Shown: positions 26,838 to 38,266 of the stretch, one piece after another
Layout: every line of letters starts with the position of its first letter
Numbering within the stretch: the first letter of the stretch is position 1
Source of the DNA: Novosphingobium sp.
GTDB taxonomy: Bacteria > Pseudomonadota > Alphaproteobacteria > Sphingomonadales > Sphingomonadaceae
Assembly: GCF_027531025.1 (NCBI RefSeq)
Contig: NZ_JAPZQX010000005.1
Span: 1 to 64,000, forward strand
Direction of reading: 5' to 3'
DNA: 64,000 nt
Notes under the pieces: model-generated
The model's database searches: none
Told to the model about the DNA's origin: nothing
What the model saw: the letters and a program-made list of their open reading frames with translations, nothing else
Position numbers and translations under genes: made by a program

Positions 26838-28148
26838 TCAGTCGTGCTTCGGCCGGGCCAGTTCGCTGACCAGCAGCTTGTCGATCTTGCGCCCGTCCAT
26901 ATCGACCACTTCGAAGCGCCAGCCCTGGTCGTTGAAATGCTCGCCCTCGTGCGGCAGCTTCTTCATCACCCACAGGGCATAGCCCGCCGCCGTGGCGAAA
27001 TCGCGCGGTTCGGGCAGATCCAGCCCCAGCCGTTCGGCTAGGGCATCGGCCGGATAGGAACCAGCGATCAGCAGCGAGCCATCATCGCGGGTCACCACCT
27101 GCGGGTCATCGCCGATATCGGCATGGCTGGCAAAGCTGCCGACAATCGCCTCGAGCAGGTCAGCCGGGGTCACCACCCCTTCGAGGTGGCCGTATTCGTC
27201 ATGGACCAGCGCCATCGACACGCCCGACTGCTGCAGGATGCGCAGCGCGTCCATCGCATCGAGCTGGTCGGGCACGATTTCGGCCTTCTTCATCAGCCGG
27301 GCGATCTGCACCTTTTTGCCGGCCAAAAGCGCGGCCTGGACATCGCGGACCTTGAGCACCCCGACGATGTTGTCGGGCGAACCATCGGCCACGGGCAGCA
27401 GCGAATGGGGGCTGGCCTTGATCACGGCGCGCAGCTCGTCCTCGTTGGCGCGGCGGTCGATGGTATCCAGTTCGGTCCGGGGGGTCATCAGCTCGCGCAC
27501 CGGACGGTCGGCCAGCTTCATGATCCCGGTCATGATCTGGCGCTCGTCCTCCTCGATCGCGCCGGAACGGGTCGCTTCGGCGAAGATCATGTGCAGTTCC
27601 TCGGCCGTAACGCCTGCCTCACCCTTGTGACGCACCCCCAGCAGCCGCAGCAGCAGCGCCGAGGAGCGATCGAGCAGCCAGACGAACGGCGCGGTCGCGC
27701 GGGCGACCAGCGCCATCGGCAGCGCGGCCAGCATGGCGATTGGTTCAGCCGCGCGCAGGGCCACCTGCTTGGGCACCAATTCGCCAATGACCAGACTGAA
27801 ATAGGTCGTCAGCGCGATCACCAGGGCAAAGCCGGCTTCGTCGGCGTAGCGTTCCGGCAAGCCCAGCGCGGCCAGCCGCTCGCCGGTCGGCCCGCCCAGG
27901 CTGGCACCCGAATAGGCCCCCGCGATGATCCCCACCAGGGTGATCCCGATCTGCACGGTCGAGAGGAACTTGCCCGGATCCTCGGCCAGGGTCAGCGCGG
28001 CGCGCGCCCCGGCATGGCCGCGTTCGGCCTGGAGCCGCAGGCGCGCGGGGCGGGCGGAGACGATCGCCAGTTCGGACATGGCAAACAGGCCGTTCAGAAG
28101 AATCAGGCCGGCGATGATCAGCACATCGGACCAGGGAAAGGGTGACAT
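26838..28148 (-). CDS. Hemolysin C/CorC-like membrane protein with CBS domains (CNNM family)
   Basis: 436 residues. N-terminal DUF21 membrane domain (four helices, about 5-190), then a pair of CBS domains (MTPRTELDTIDRRA and later VHDEYGHLEGVVTPADLLE) and a C-terminal CorC_HlyC domain. Magnesium/cobalt efflux or transport is the usual role; the label hemolysin is historical. Converges on the lspA operon; OmpA gene is divergent. Confidence 0.93.
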   Translation of the reverse strand: MSPFPWSDVLIIAGLILLNGLFAMSELAIVSARPARLRLQAERGHAGARAALTLAEDPGKFLSTVQIGITLVGIIAGAYSGASLGGPTGERLAALGLPERYADEAGFALVIALTTYFSLVIGELVPKQVALRAAEPIAMLAALPMALVARATAPFVWLLDRSSALLLRLLGVRHKGEAGVTAEELHMIFAEATRSGAIEEDERQIMTGIMKLADRPVRELMTPRTELDTIDRRANEDELRAVIKASPHSLLPVADGSPDNIVGVLKVRDVQAALLAGKKVQIARLMKKAEIVPDQLDAMDALRILQQSGVSMALVHDEYGHLEGVVTPADLLEAIVGSFASHADIGDDPQVVTRDDGSLLIAGSYPADALAERLGLDLPEPRDFATAAGYALWVMKKLPHEGEHFNDQGWRFEVVDMDGRKIDKLLVSELARPKHD

Positions 28149-28312
28149 GGTCCGTCAGCTAGCAGGATTCGGCCCCTGCGCGAAGGGGGCGCGGCCAGTT
28201 CTCCGGGAAGGTGCGTCAACAAGGCGCGTTGACAGGGCGGGCCATCCACGATTCATTCATGTTCATGAGCCGAAGGCCAAGACTTGTCTGCATTCATGAA
28301 GGGGATGGCAAC

Positions 28313-29005
28313 ATGAAGAAGTCCCGACTGCTCGTATCGAGCTTCGCCGCTGCCGCGTTACTGACTACTTCGGCCTGCGTCACCGACGCCAACACCGGTG
28401 AGCGCAAGGTTTCGCGCACCGCAATCGGCGGGGCCGGAGGCGCGCTGGCCGGCCTGCTGCTGGGCGGCCTGATCGGCGGCAAGACCGGCCGGATCGTCGG
28501 TGCGGGGATCGGCGGGATCGCCGGGGCCGCGATCGGCTATACCATGGACAAGCAGATCAAGGAGCTGAAGGAACAGACCGCCGGCTCCGGGGTCGATGTG
28601 ACCGAGACCGACAATGGCAGCGCGATCCTGGTCAACCTGCCCGATGGCGTCACCTTCGACGTGGCGAGCTACACCCTGAAGCCCGAATTCCGCACCACGC
28701 TGGATGCGGTGGCCGACAGCCTGATCAAGTATCCCAACAGCCTGATCGACGTTTACGGCCACACGGATTCGACCGGATCGGACGCCTATAACCAGACGCT
28801 TTCGGAAAACCGGGCCCGAACCGTGGCCAATTACCTGATGGCCCGCGGGGTTCCGTCCGCCCGCATCCGCAGCCAGGGCTTTGGCGAGACCATGCCGGTG
28901 GCCTCCAACGATATCGAGGATGGCCGCCGCAAGAACCGCCGGGTCGAGATCAAGATCGTGCCCGTCACCCAGGAAGAGGTGCAGGCCGCCCGCGCGGCGG
29001 GCTGA
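28313..29005 (+). CDS. OmpA-family lipoprotein (Pal/YiaD-like)
   Basis: About 230 residues. Lipobox-like SACVTD (Cys about 22), Gly-rich glycine-zipper segment (about 38-75) and C-terminal OmpA domain with YGHTDSTGSDAYNQTLSENR and GFGETMPVASN. Anchors outer membrane to peptidoglycan. ATG 28313 is chosen because it gives the signal peptide; upstream ATGs do not. Converges with the phosphatase gene, 6-bp gap. Confidence 0.92.
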   Translation: MKKSRLLVSSFAAAALLTTSACVTDANTGERKVSRTAIGGAGGALAGLLLGGLIGGKTGRIVGAGIGGIAGAAIGYTMDKQIKELKEQTAGSGVDVTETDNGSAILVNLPDGVTFDVASYTLKPEFRTTLDAVADSLIKYPNSLIDVYGHTDSTGSDAYNQTLSENRARTVANYLMARGVPSARIRSQGFGETMPVASNDIEDGRRKNRRVEIKIVPVTQEEVQAARAAG

Positions 29006-29011
29006 CGCCTG

Positions 29012-29791
29012 CTATCCGGCGAGCGCCCTGGCCCGATCGGCCAGGCGCTCGACCGCGGCAGCATGGATCGCCGGGGCCGAAACCAGCAGGCCAAAAGCAC
29101 GCGGATCGCGCTTGTTGTAATTGAGCGGCTCGCCAAAGGCATCGGTCACCGCCGCCCCGGCTTCGCGCGCGATCAACGCCGCGGCGCCGATATCCCATTC
29201 ATAGCCCCACCGCAGTGTGGCCACCAGGTCCGCCTCGTCCGCCGCCACCATTGCCACGCGCAGCGCGATCGAATTGGGCTGGTAAACGCTGACAAGGTCG
29301 GCGTCGCTCTTGGGCAGGGCCTCGGCGGGCACACGCGATCCCGCAAACTCCGTCCGGCGGCTGGCCGATAGCCGCTCGCCGTTGCGCCAGCTGCCTTGCC
29401 CGGCCTCGCCCACCCACAGCTCATCACGCGCCGGAGCGCAGAGCAGGCCGATCAATGGCCGCCCCGAGCTGACCAGCGCCACCGACACCGCCCAGCCCGG
29501 CCGGCCGCGCATGAAATCGCGGGTGCCGTCGATCGGATCGACCAGCCACAGCAGCCCGCCCGCCAGCCGTTCGGGCGCATCGATCGTTTCTTCCGACAGC
29601 CAGCCGGCCGAGGGGAGCAGCGCCGAAAGCTCGCGCTTGAGGAATGCATCAACCGCCAGGTCCGCTTCGGTCACCGGGCTGCCGGCGTCCTTTTCCCAGG
29701 CTTCCAGCGCATGGCCATGGCCGGGCCAGCGATCGAGCGCGATGCGCCCGGCCTCGCGGACAATGGCTTCAAGGCGCGCGCGGTCGATCAT
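29012..29791 (-). CDS. Inositol monophosphatase-family 3'(2'),5'-bisphosphate nucleotidase (CysQ-like)
   Basis: 259 residues. SPVTEADLAVD (metal site), WLVDPIDGTRDF (the DPIDGT motif) and WDIGAAALIAREAGA are the three family signatures. It dephosphorylates PAP or inositol phosphates. ATG 29791 gives the standard N-terminus; an upstream ATG at 29842 is less likely. Confidence 0.9.
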   Translation of the reverse strand: MIDRARLEAIVREAGRIALDRWPGHGHALEAWEKDAGSPVTEADLAVDAFLKRELSALLPSAGWLSEETIDAPERLAGGLLWLVDPIDGTRDFMRGRPGWAVSVALVSSGRPLIGLLCAPARDELWVGEAGQGSWRNGERLSASRRTEFAGSRVPAEALPKSDADLVSVYQPNSIALRVAMVAADEADLVATLRWGYEWDIGAAALIAREAGAAVTDAFGEPLNYNKRDPRAFGLLVSAPAIHAAAVERLADRARALAG

Positions 29792-29952
29792 TCGCCCCGG
29801 TTTGTGGATGCCGCGCCGCCTTGGCAAGCCGCCATGCATCAAAATCCGCAGTTAACCGCCCGATTAAGGCCCTTTTCAAGTGGGCCGCACTGTGCTTAGG
29901 GCCATGACACTTCCGGCCCGCACGCGGCCACTCCCCAGTGCAGGAAACGCGC

Positions 29953-31161
29953 ATGAACATCCATGAATACCAGGCCAAGGAACTGCTCGCGAAGTTCGGC
30001 GTCGCCGTGCCGCAGGGCATTGCCGCAATGTCGGTCGAAGAAGCCGTTGCCGCGGCCAAGCAGCTGCCCGGGCCGCTTTATGTGGTGAAGGCCCAGATCC
30101 ACGCCGGCGGGCGCGGCAAGGGCAAGTTCAAGGAACTGGGCCCCGATGCCAAGGGCGGTGTGCGCCTGGCCAAGAGCCTGGAAGAAGTGGAAGCCCACGC
30201 CAAGGACATGCTGGGCAACACCCTGGTCACCGTGCAGACCGGCGAAGCCGGCAAGCAGGTCAACCGCCTCTACATCACCGATGGCGTTGATATCGGCAAG
30301 GAATTCTACCTGGCGCTGCTGGTCGATCGCGCCACCAGCCGGATTGCCGTAGTCGCCTCGACCGAAGGCGGGATGGACATCGAAACCGTCGCGCACGACA
30401 CCCCGGAAAAGATCCACACCATCACGATCGACCCCGCCACCGGTCTGATGCCGCACCACGGCCGCGCCGTGGCCAAGGCGCTGGGCCTGTCGGGCGACCT
30501 GGCCAAGCAGGCCGCGCAGATCCTGGCCGGGCTCTATGCCGCCTTCCTCGGCACCGATGCCGAGCAGATCGAGATCAACCCGCTGGCCGTCTGCCCGACT
30601 GCCGAGGGTGACAAGCTCTACGTGCTCGATGCCAAGGTCGGCTTCGATTCGAACGCGATGTTCCGCCACAAGGATCTGATGGAACTGCGCGACACTACGG
30701 AAGAAGACCCGGCCGAGCTCGAAGCCAGCGAATATGACCTGGCCTATATCAAGCTCGACGGGAACATCGGCTGCATGGTCAACGGCGCGGGCCTGGCCAT
30801 GGCGACCATGGACATCATCAAGCTGAACGGCGAATTCCCGGCCAACTTCCTCGACGTCGGCGGCGGCGCCTCGAAGGAAAAGGTCACCGCGGCCTTCAAG
30901 ATCATCCTCAAGGATCCGGCGGTGAAGGGTATTCTCGTCAATATCTTCGGCGGGATCATGAAGTGCGACATCATCGCCGAAGGCATCGTTGCCGCGGCGA
31001 AGGAAGTGAACCTCTCGGTGCCGCTGGTGGTTCGCCTCGAAGGCACCAATGTCCAGCAGGGCAAGGACATCCTGGCCAATTCGGGCCTGCCGATCGTCCC
31101 CGCCAACGACCTGGGCGATGCCGCGAAGAAGATCGTCGCCGAAGTCCGCGCGGTGGCGTGA
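29953..31161 (+). CDS. sucC: Succinyl-CoA ligase beta subunit
   Basis: 402 residues. [17 protein letters not shown] start, [12 protein letters not shown] nucleotide-binding loop, and C-terminal [19 protein letters not shown] cycle, forms the ADP/GDP-dependent heterodimer with SucD, which is not next to it here; instead etfBA follow. An upstream ATG at 29938 is possible. AGGAAACGCGC precedes the start. Confidence 0.95.
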   Translation: MNIHEYQAKELLAKFGVAVPQGIAAMSVEEAVAAAKQLPGPLYVVKAQIHAGGRGKGKFKELGPDAKGGVRLAKSLEEVEAHAKDMLGNTLVTVQTGEAGKQVNRLYITDGVDIGKEFYLALLVDRATSRIAVVASTEGGMDIETVAHDTPEKIHTITIDPATGLMPHHGRAVAKALGLSGDLAKQAAQILAGLYAAFLGTDAEQIEINPLAVCPTAEGDKLYVLDAKVGFDSNAMFRHKDLMELRDTTEEDPAELEASEYDLAYIKLDGNIGCMVNGAGLAMATMDIIKLNGEFPANFLDVGGGASKEKVTAAFKIILKDPAVKGILVNIFGGIMKCDIIAEGIVAAAKEVNLSVPLVVRLEGTNVQQGKDILANSGLPIVPANDLGDAAKKIVAEVRAVA

Positions 31162-31179
31162 CACCGGTCGACTTGGGAG

Positions 31180-31197
31180 TTGACGTTTACGTAAACG
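31180..31197 (+). promoter_or_regulatory. Palindromic operator/promoter site before etfB
   Basis: TTGACGTTTACGTAAACG; CGTTTACGTAAACG (31184-31197) is a perfect 14-bp palindrome. It overlaps a TTGACG -35-like box 57 bases upstream of etfB. It resembles LiuR/MerR-type operators that control branched-chain amino acid and ETF genes, from recall only. Confidence 0.55.
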
Positions 31198-31241
31198 GCA
31201 GTAATGCCGCGATGCAACATTGCTTAGCGAAAGGCTGACAG

Positions 31242-31994
31242 ATGAAAGCCCTGGTCTGCGTGAAGCGCGTGATCGATTACAACGTGAAGCCGCGGGTTAA
31301 GTCCGATGGCACGGGTGTCGATCTCGCCAATGTGAAGATGTCCATGAACCCGTTCGACGAGATCGCGGTTGAGGAAGCCATTCGCCTGAAGGAAAAGGGC
31401 GTGGTGACCGAGATCGTGGCGCTGTCGGTCGGCCCGGCCAAGGCCCAGGAAACGCTGCGCACGGCGCTGGCGATGGGCGCGGATCGCGCGATCCTCGTCC
31501 AGGTCGACGATGGCGCCGAGGTTGAGCCGCTGGCGGTCGCCAAGATTGTCAAGGGCGTGGCGGGCGAGGAAGCCCCCGGCCTGATCATCACCGGCAAGCA
31601 GGCGATCGACGACGATTCGAACCAGGTCGGCCAGATGGTCGCGGCGCTGATGGGCCGCCCGCAGGGCACCTTCGCCAACGAAGTCACCGTCGAAGGTGAT
31701 CATGTGGTAGTGAAGCGCGAGATCGACGGCGGTCTGGAAACCGTGAAGCTGGCGCTGCCGGCCGTGGTCACCACCGACCTGCGGCTTAACGAGCCGCGCT
31801 ATGCCTCGCTGCCCAACATCATGAAGGCCAAGTCGAAGCCGCTCGCCACCAAGGCCCCGGCCGACTACGGCGTGGACATCGCGCCGCGCCTCAAGACCCT
31901 CAAGGTCAGCGAACCGCCGGTGCGCAGCGCCGGCATCAAGGTGGCCGACGTGGATGCCCTCGTCGCCAAGCTCAAGGAAATGGGAGTCGCCTGA
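31242..31994 (+). CDS. etfB: Electron transfer flavoprotein beta subunit
   Basis: 250 residues. [19 protein letters not shown] and the conserved EAIRLKEKG and [14 protein letters not shown] segments. With EtfA it accepts electrons from acyl-CoA dehydrogenases and passes them to ETF:quinone oxidoreductase. Shares one base with etfA (TGATG). Possibly regulated by the palindrome upstream. Confidence 0.96.
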   Translation: MKALVCVKRVIDYNVKPRVKSDGTGVDLANVKMSMNPFDEIAVEEAIRLKEKGVVTEIVALSVGPAKAQETLRTALAMGADRAILVQVDDGAEVEPLAVAKIVKGVAGEEAPGLIITGKQAIDDDSNQVGQMVAALMGRPQGTFANEVTVEGDHVVVKREIDGGLETVKLALPAVVTTDLRLNEPRYASLPNIMKAKSKPLATKAPADYGVDIAPRLKTLKVSEPPVRSAGIKVADVDALVAKLKEMGVA

Positions 31995-32926
31995 TGGCCA
32001 AGACGCTCGTTTGGGTCGAACACGACAACGCCTCGGTCAAGGATGCTACCCTGGCCGTCGTCACCGCCGCCGCGCAGCTGGGTGAAGTTCACCTGCTGGT
32101 CGCCGGTCACAATTGCGCCGCCGCCGGTGCCGCCGCCGCGCAGATCGCCGGCGTGGCCAAGGTCCATGTGGCCGACGATGCCGCCTATGCCAACGCGCTG
32201 GCCGAAAACGTCGCCCCGCTGATCGCCAGCCTGATGGCGGGTCACGACGCCTTCCTGGCGCCGGCGACCACCACCGGCAAGAACGTGGCGCCGCGCGTCG
32301 CCGCGCTGCTGGATGTGATGCAGGTGTCGGACATCCTCTCGGTCGAAGGCCCCAAGACCTTCACCCGTCCGATCTATGCCGGCAACGCGATTGCCACGGT
32401 GGAATCGAGCGATGCCAAGCTGGTGATCACCGTGCGCGGCACGGCCTTTGCCAAGGCTGCCGCGACCGGCGGTTCGGCTGCGGTCGAAGCCGTCTCTGGC
32501 CCTGGCGCCGCCGGCACCAGCAGCTTCGTCGGCTCGGAAGTGGCCAAGAGCGAGCGTCCGGAGCTTACCTCGGCCAAGATCATCGTCTCGGGCGGCCGCG
32601 CCCTCAAGGATGCGGAGACCTTCCAGGCCACGATCTTCCCGCTGGCCGACAAGCTGGGCGCGGGCGTCGGCGCGAGCCGCGCGGCGGTCGACGCGGGCTA
32701 TGTCCCCAACGACTACCAGGTCGGCCAGACCGGCAAGATCGTTGCCCCCGAAGTCTATGTCGCCGTCGGCATCTCGGGCGCGATCCAGCACCTCGCCGGC
32801 ATGAAGGACTCCAAGACCATCATCGCCATCAACAAGGACGAGGACGCCCCGATCTTCCAGGTATCGGACATCGGCCTCGTCGCCGACCTGTTCAACGCCG
32901 TCCCGGAACTGACCGGGAAGCTCTGA
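31994..32926 (+). CDS. etfA: Electron transfer flavoprotein alpha subunit
   Basis: 310 residues. FAD-binding C-terminal part with [43 protein letters not shown] and [10 protein letters not shown]. Partner of EtfB. Ends before a strong bidirectional terminator. Confidence 0.97.
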   Translation: MAKTLVWVEHDNASVKDATLAVVTAAAQLGEVHLLVAGHNCAAAGAAAAQIAGVAKVHVADDAAYANALAENVAPLIASLMAGHDAFLAPATTTGKNVAPRVAALLDVMQVSDILSVEGPKTFTRPIYAGNAIATVESSDAKLVITVRGTAFAKAAATGGSAAVEAVSGPGAAGTSSFVGSEVAKSERPELTSAKIIVSGGRALKDAETFQATIFPLADKLGAGVGASRAAVDAGYVPNDYQVGQTGKIVAPEVYVAVGISGAIQHLAGMKDSKTIIAINKDEDAPIFQVSDIGLVADLFNAVPELTGKL

Positions 32927-32950
32927 ACCGGGCGATAGCGCGAAACACGG

Positions 32951-32980
32951 AAAAGGCCCTGCGCAAGCGGGGCCTTTTTT
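32951..32980 (+). terminator. Bidirectional intrinsic terminator
   Basis: AAAAGGCCCTGCGCAAGCGGGGCCTTTTTT: stem AAGGCCC/GGGGCCTT with loop TGCGCAAGC and a six-T run on the plus strand, four A on the other side. Ends etfA and may also serve the convergent GNAT gene. Confidence 0.88.
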
Positions 32981-32986
32981 GTTGGC

Positions 32987-33529
32987 CTAGATTCGCTCCC
33001 ACAGGCCAAGCGCTGCGCCGCTGTCTGGTTGCTGCGTGCCGTAGCGCACGAAGCCCAACTTAGCGGCAATCGCCTCGCTCGCGCCGTGGCCTTCCTCGAT
33101 CATGCAGGCGGTCCGCTGGCGACCGTGCGTTGCATCGAACCAGGCAAGCGCGGCGGGCATGACTTCGCTGGCGAGGCCCTGGCCCCAGGCGTCGCGGTGG
33201 ACGATCCAGCCGGCTTCGGGGACATTATCGAGGCCCTGCTCCGCTCCGAAGCCGCGATGGCTGCGGAACACGCCGCAATTGGCCACGATCCGCGCCTCGC
33301 CCCGGCGGCGGACCATAAAGGTGCCATAGCCCCACAGCGCCCAGGACCCGGCATTGCGCAGCAGGCGGGCGAAACTGTCCGCCTCGCTCGGCACGAAGCC
33401 GCCCAGGAACCGGCGGGTTTCCTCGTCACGGGTCAGGTCGAACAGGTCGGCCAGGTCATCGGCCCGCGGCTGCCACAACTCGTAGCGCGCGGTGGTGAGG
33501 AGCGGCGCAGGAGCTGGTGTGACCGTCAC
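32987..33529 (-). CDS. GNAT acetyltransferase (RimJ-like)
   Basis: 180 residues. [19 protein letters not shown]-terminus and [18 protein letters not shown] (acetyl-CoA loop) are typical of RimJ/RimL-type N-acetyltransferases. Substrate unknown. GTG 33529 overlaps the DUF445 stop by four bases, so it is part of the downstream-reading operon. Confidence 0.87.
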   Translation of the reverse strand: MTVTPAPAPLLTTARYELWQPRADDLADLFDLTRDEETRRFLGGFVPSEADSFARLLRNAGSWALWGYGTFMVRRRGEARIVANCGVFRSHRGFGAEQGLDNVPEAGWIVHRDAWGQGLASEVMPAALAWFDATHGRQRTACMIEEGHGASEAIAAKLGFVRYGTQQPDSGAALGLWERI

Positions 33530-34797
33530 AACAGCTGGTCCAGTGCGTGGATCGTCACCCCCACCAGCCCGCCAACCATGGTGCCGTTGATGCGGATGAA
33601 CTGGAGGTCGCGGCCGACGGCGCTTTCGATCCGGTCAGTCACCGTGCTGGCATCCCAGCGCTTGACCGTTTCGGAGACGAGCCGAACGATCTGGTCGCCA
33701 TAGCGGCTGGCCGCACCGACCAGCGCGCGGCGGGCAAAGCGGTTGATCTGGGCCTGGAGCGCGGGATCATCGCGCAGGTGGCGACCCATTTCGGCCAGCG
33801 CCTCGGCCATCTGGCCGCCGATCTCACCCTCGGGCCGGCGCAGCCGTTCCAGCATGCCGGTGCGCAGGCGTTCCCACACCCCCTGCCACCAGACCGAGAC
33901 GGCGGGATTGGCGATCAGCTCGCCCTTCAGCCGCTCGACCCGTTCACGCATTTCGGGGTTGGACTGCAGATCGCTGGCGAGCTGGGCCAGCCCTTCCTCG
34001 ATCTTGGCGCGGAGCGGATGATCGGGATCGACGATCACTTCGGCCAGCAGCTTGTAGAGCCCGTCGAGCACCGAATTGGCCACCCGTTCATCCAGCCCGG
34101 TCCAGCGCAGGATGGCGTTGGCGCGAGTGTGGATCAGGTCGCGCACCAGTGCCTCGTTATCTTCCAGCGTGAGGCCGGCCCAGCGGACCAGCGATTCAAT
34201 CACCGGCATGTGCCGCTTGTCGGCGATCGCGGCGCCCAGCATCTGGCCCAGCAGCGGCGAAACCTCCAGCCGGTCAAGCTGGCGGAACAGCCCGCCGCGG
34301 ACCTGGTTGCCGAGCCGGTCGGGATCGAGCGATTCGAGCACCTGGGCCAGAAGTTCGGCCGCCCCGGCGCGGACCCGCCCGCCCCCGCCGCTTTGCGGAT
34401 CGGCCAGCCAGCCACCCACGGCCGCGGCGATATTGGTGCCGCGCAGCCGCCGCGCGACGACCTGGGGGGTGAGGAAATTGGTCCGCAGGAAGGTCGCCAT
34501 CGTATCGGCGATCCGGTCCTTGTTTTCCGGCACGATCGCGGTGTGCGGGATCGGCAGGCCGAGCGGGCGGCGGAACAGCGCGGTCACGGCAAACCAGTCG
34601 GCCAGGCCGCCGACCATCGCCGCCTCGGCAAAGGCGAGGACATAGCCCACCGCCGGATGCAGTCCCTGGTACTGGCGCGCCACCAGGAACACCGCCGCCA
34701 TCAGCACCAGCAGGCCGGTGGCCGTGCGGCGCATGGTGCGCGCGCGATCGACCGTTAGGCCGTCGCGCGCGTTCACCGGGGCAGAGGGTCCGCTCAC
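33526..34797 (-). CDS. DUF445 membrane protein
   Basis: 423 residues. One N-terminal membrane helix pair, then the GGLADWFAVTALFRRPLGLPIPHT block typical of DUF445, a long helical region and a C-terminal GGLVGVTIHALDQL. Function unknown. Coupled to the RND gene (ATGA) and to the GNAT gene. Confidence 0.9.
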   Translation of the reverse strand: MSGPSAPVNARDGLTVDRARTMRRTATGLLVLMAAVFLVARQYQGLHPAVGYVLAFAEAAMVGGLADWFAVTALFRRPLGLPIPHTAIVPENKDRIADTMATFLRTNFLTPQVVARRLRGTNIAAAVGGWLADPQSGGGGRVRAGAAELLAQVLESLDPDRLGNQVRGGLFRQLDRLEVSPLLGQMLGAAIADKRHMPVIESLVRWAGLTLEDNEALVRDLIHTRANAILRWTGLDERVANSVLDGLYKLLAEVIVDPDHPLRAKIEEGLAQLASDLQSNPEMRERVERLKGELIANPAVSVWWQGVWERLRTGMLERLRRPEGEIGGQMAEALAEMGRHLRDDPALQAQINRFARRALVGAASRYGDQIVRLVSETVKRWDASTVTDRIESAVGRDLQFIRINGTMVGGLVGVTIHALDQLL

Positions 34798-37700
34798 TCC
34801 GCCGGCAGGGCCCCGCCCTCAAGCCGGGCCTGGGCCTGCCGATCAGGCAGACTGTCCTTGGGATCATAGCTGAGCAGGCGCTTGCGCAGCCATGGCCCCG
34901 CGCGGCGTTCGAACCCGTCGGCCAGGCTGAAGCCGGCCGGCACGATCAGCAGGGTCAGCAGGGTCGACAGGATCAGGCCACCGATCACCACCGTGCCCAT
35001 CGGCTGGCGCCAGGCCGAATCGCCGCCCAGCGAGAGCGCCGTGGGGATCATGCCCGCAGTCATCGCCACGGTGGTCATCACGATCGGCTGGGCGCGCTTG
35101 TGCCCGGCATCGACGATCGCCTCGTATTTCGGCACGCCCTGGGCCATTTCCTCGATCGCGAAGTCGATCAGCAGGATCGAGTTCTTGGCGACGATCCCGA
35201 ACAGCATCAGGATGCCGATGAACACCGGCATGGTCACCGGCTGGCCAACCACCGCCAGCAAGAGCAGCCCGCCCAGCGGCGCGAGGAACAGCGAGCCCAT
35301 GTTGACCAGCGGCGAGACGAAGCGGTGGTACAGCAGCACCAGGACCGCGAAGACCAGCAGCACCGCCGAAACCAGCGCGATCTGGAAGCTGGTGATCAGC
35401 TCCTCGAAGATCTCGTCCTCGCCGAACGGCTTCTTGTTCACGCCCAGCGGCAGGTTCTGCATGATCGGCAGCTTTTCTACCCGCTCCATCACCGGCCCCT
35501 TGAGCGCACCCGGCGCCAGGTCCGCGCCGACGAAGACGCGACGTTCCTGGTTATAGCGGCGGATCGAGACCGGGCCCGAACCGAAGCTGATGTCCGCCAC
35601 CCGGCTGAGCGGCACCGGCGGCCCGGTGGTGGTCGCCACCGGCAGGTTGGCGATTACCGAGATATCGCGGCGGTCGTCTTCCGACAGGCGCACCCGGATC
35701 GGGATTTGCCGGTCGGACAGCGAGAACTTGGCCGCGTTCTGGTCGATGTCCCCGATCGTGGCGATACGGATTGTCTGGCTGAGCGCGGCGGTGGTCACCC
35801 CAAGGCTGGCGGCCAGGTCCTGACGCGGCGTGATGATCAGTTCCGGGCGACGGGTATCGGCGGCAATGCGCGGCGCGACGATACCGGGCACGGTCTTCAT
35901 CTGCTCCACCAGGCTGGTTGCCGCCTGTTCGAGCGCAACCGAATCCGCGCCTGTCAGCATTACCGAGATCGGCCGCCCCAGTCCCGGAGGACCGGCCTGG
36001 AACACCGCCTGGAAGTTCACGCGCGCATCGGGCACCTGCTGCAACAGCGGGGTCATCTCGCGCTCGAAATCCTGGCTGGTCTTGCCGCCGCGGTCTTCCT
36101 TCAGCGTGATGAAGATCGAGCCGTTGCCTTCGCCGATCCGCTGCTGCACGCGCTCCACTTCGGGCCGGTCGCGCAGCAGGGCGGCGACCTGGTCGGAAAC
36201 CTGCTCGGTCTGCTTCAGGGTGGTGCCCGGCACCATCTCGATCGTCACGCGGCTGAAATTGCTGTTCTGGTCGGGGAACAGCTGCTGCGGCAGGATCGCG
36301 AACATCACGCCCGACATGACCAGCGCCGCCACGGCAACGCCCAGCATCCACACCCGGTGATCGCGCAAGCGCGCATTGAGGCGGCGGGTCCAGAACATGC
36401 ACCAGGCAAAGAAGCCCTGTTCCTGGCGAGTCACGAACCGGTTGATCAGGGCGCCGATCAGCGACATAAGCAGGAACGAGAGGCCATAGGCAATCGGCGC
36501 GCCCAGGAGCATGGCCGCGAGGACCAGGCCGAGGCCAGGCCCGCTATCGACCTTGCCCACTTCGGGGGCGGATTGCAGCAGGAACGGCGACAGGGCGACA
36601 AACAGCGCCACCGCCGCCGGGATCAGGTGATAGACCGGGGCGCTGGCCACGCGGGCGATCTGGCTGCGCATTTCCTTGGCCCGGCGGTTGTCGAGGCTGA
36701 AATGCAGCAGGCGGTCATAGCGGTCCATCCAGGGGCCCGTGCCATGTTCGGCCGGCCCGGCGGCCTTCAGGAAATAGGCGGCAACCATCGGCGTGATCAT
36801 GCGGGCAACCGCAAGGCTGATCAGCACCGAGACCACCACGGTCCAGCCGAAGTTGTAGAAGAACTGGCCGGGAATCCCCGGCATCAGGCCCACCGGCAGG
36901 AACACCGCGACAATCGAGAATGTGGTGGCCACCACCGCCAGCCCGATTTCGTCCGCCGCGTCGATCGAGGCCTGATAGGCCGATTTGCCCATCCGCATGT
37001 GCCGGACGATGTTTTCCACCTCGACGATGGCATCGTCCACCAGCACGCCGGCGACCAGACCCAGCGCCAGCAGCGACATCTGGTTGAGCGTGATCCCCAG
37101 CATGTCGAGGAACCAGAACGAAGGGATCGCCGACAGCGGAATGGCAATCGCCGAGATCACCGTCGCGCGCCAGTCACGCAGGAAGAAGAACACGACGATG
37201 ACCGCGAGGATCGCGCCCTCGACCATGGCCGCGATCGAGCTGTTGTACTGGTCCTTGGTATAGGGAACCGTGGTGAACAGCCTGGTGAACTTGATCCCCG
37301 GGTTATCCGCCTCGATCTTCTCGAGCCGGGCGACTGCGGCATCATAGACCGCCACGTCAGATTCGCCGCGGGCGCGGGAAATGCTGAAGGTAACGACCGA
37401 CTTGCCATTGGTCTTGCCGATCGAGGTGATCTCGCCGTAGCTGTCGGTAACCTTGGCGATATCGGCCAGCTTGATCACCCGGCCACCGCCCAGCGGGATG
37501 TCGGTCTGCGACAGGGCATAGGCGGTTTCGGCATTGCCCAGGACGCGGACCGACTGGCGCGAGCCGCCGATTTCCGCCCGGCCACCGGCCGCGTTGAGGT
37601 TCAGCTGGCGCAGCACCTGGTTGATCTGGCCGGCCGAGACGCCGTTCGACTGCATCTTGGCCGGATCGAGAATCACCCTGATTTCCCGGCTGACCCCGCC

Positions 37701-38240
37701 GCCGCGGCTGACTTCGGCCATGCCGGGCACGCTGAGCAGGTTCTTGGTGACCGTATCGTCGACGAACCACGAGAGCTGCTCAATCGTCATGTCATCGGCC
37801 ATGACCGAGAAGAAGCCGATCGAATCGTTCGATACCTCGACCTTGAAGACCTGTGGTTCGAGAATCCCGTCGGGCAGGCTGCCGCGCACCTGGTCGACCG
37901 CGTTCTTGACGTCGTTCAGCGCCTCGATCACGTCGACGCCGATCTCGAACTCGAGCGAGGTTTCGCTGCTGCCCTCGCGGGCGGTCGAGCTGATGTTGTT
38001 GACGCCCTGGATCGATTGCAGCGCGGCTTCGATCTTCTGGGTGATCTGGTTTTCGATCTCGGTCGGCGCGGCACCCGGCTGGCTGATCGCGACGACAACG
38101 ATCGGGAACTCAATGTCGGGATCGTTCTGCACCTTCATCCGCGAGAAGGTGACCATGCCGGCCAGGACCAGCCCGATGAACAGGATGATCGGCACGACCG
38201 GGTTGCGGATGCACCAGGCCGAGATGTTGCGGAAACTCAT
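34794..38240 (-). CDS. RND efflux pump inner-membrane transporter (HAE1-like) with extra helices
   Basis: 1148 residues, longer than the usual 1020-1050. TM4 carries the proton-relay Asp pair [14 protein letters not shown] (about 401-403) and TM10 the Lys in [13 protein letters not shown]. An insert at about 525-620 adds two hydrophobic helices ([19 protein letters not shown] and [19 protein letters not shown]) between the two halves. Pumps drugs or other hydrophobic compounds with the adaptor encoded upstream. No outer-membrane channel gene is near. Confidence 0.94.
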   Translation of the reverse strand: MSFRNISAWCIRNPVVPIILFIGLVLAGMVTFSRMKVQNDPDIEFPIVVVAISQPGAAPTEIENQITQKIEAALQSIQGVNNISSTAREGSSETSLEFEIGVDVIEALNDVKNAVDQVRGSLPDGILEPQVFKVEVSNDSIGFFSVMADDMTIEQLSWFVDDTVTKNLLSVPGMAEVSRGGGVSREIRVILDPAKMQSNGVSAGQINQVLRQLNLNAAGGRAEIGGSRQSVRVLGNAETAYALSQTDIPLGGGRVIKLADIAKVTDSYGEITSIGKTNGKSVVTFSISRARGESDVAVYDAAVARLEKIEADNPGIKFTRLFTTVPYTKDQYNSSIAAMVEGAILAVIVVFFFLRDWRATVISAIAIPLSAIPSFWFLDMLGITLNQMSLLALGLVAGVLVDDAIVEVENIVRHMRMGKSAYQASIDAADEIGLAVVATTFSIVAVFLPVGLMPGIPGQFFYNFGWTVVVSVLISLAVARMITPMVAAYFLKAAGPAEHGTGPWMDRYDRLLHFSLDNRRAKEMRSQIARVASAPVYHLIPAAVALFVALSPFLLQSAPEVGKVDSGPGLGLVLAAMLLGAPIAYGLSFLLMSLIGALINRFVTRQEQGFFAWCMFWTRRLNARLRDHRVWMLGVAVAALVMSGVMFAILPQQLFPDQNSNFSRVTIEMVPGTTLKQTEQVSDQVAALLRDRPEVERVQQRIGEGNGSIFITLKEDRGGKTSQDFEREMTPLLQQVPDARVNFQAVFQAGPPGLGRPISVMLTGADSVALEQAATSLVEQMKTVPGIVAPRIAADTRRPELIITPRQDLAASLGVTTAALSQTIRIATIGDIDQNAAKFSLSDRQIPIRVRLSEDDRRDISVIANLPVATTTGPPVPLSRVADISFGSGPVSIRRYNQERRVFVGADLAPGALKGPVMERVEKLPIMQNLPLGVNKKPFGEDEIFEELITSFQIALVSAVLLVFAVLVLLYHRFVSPLVNMGSLFLAPLGGLLLLAVVGQPVTMPVFIGILMLFGIVAKNSILLIDFAIEEMAQGVPKYEAIVDAGHKRAQPIVMTTVAMTAGMIPTALSLGGDSAWRQPMGTVVIGGLILSTLLTLLIVPAGFSLADGFERRAGPWLRKRLLSYDPKDSLPDRQAQARLEGGALPAE

Positions 38241-38266
38241 ATCGCGCTCTCCCGAGGCACCGAAGC

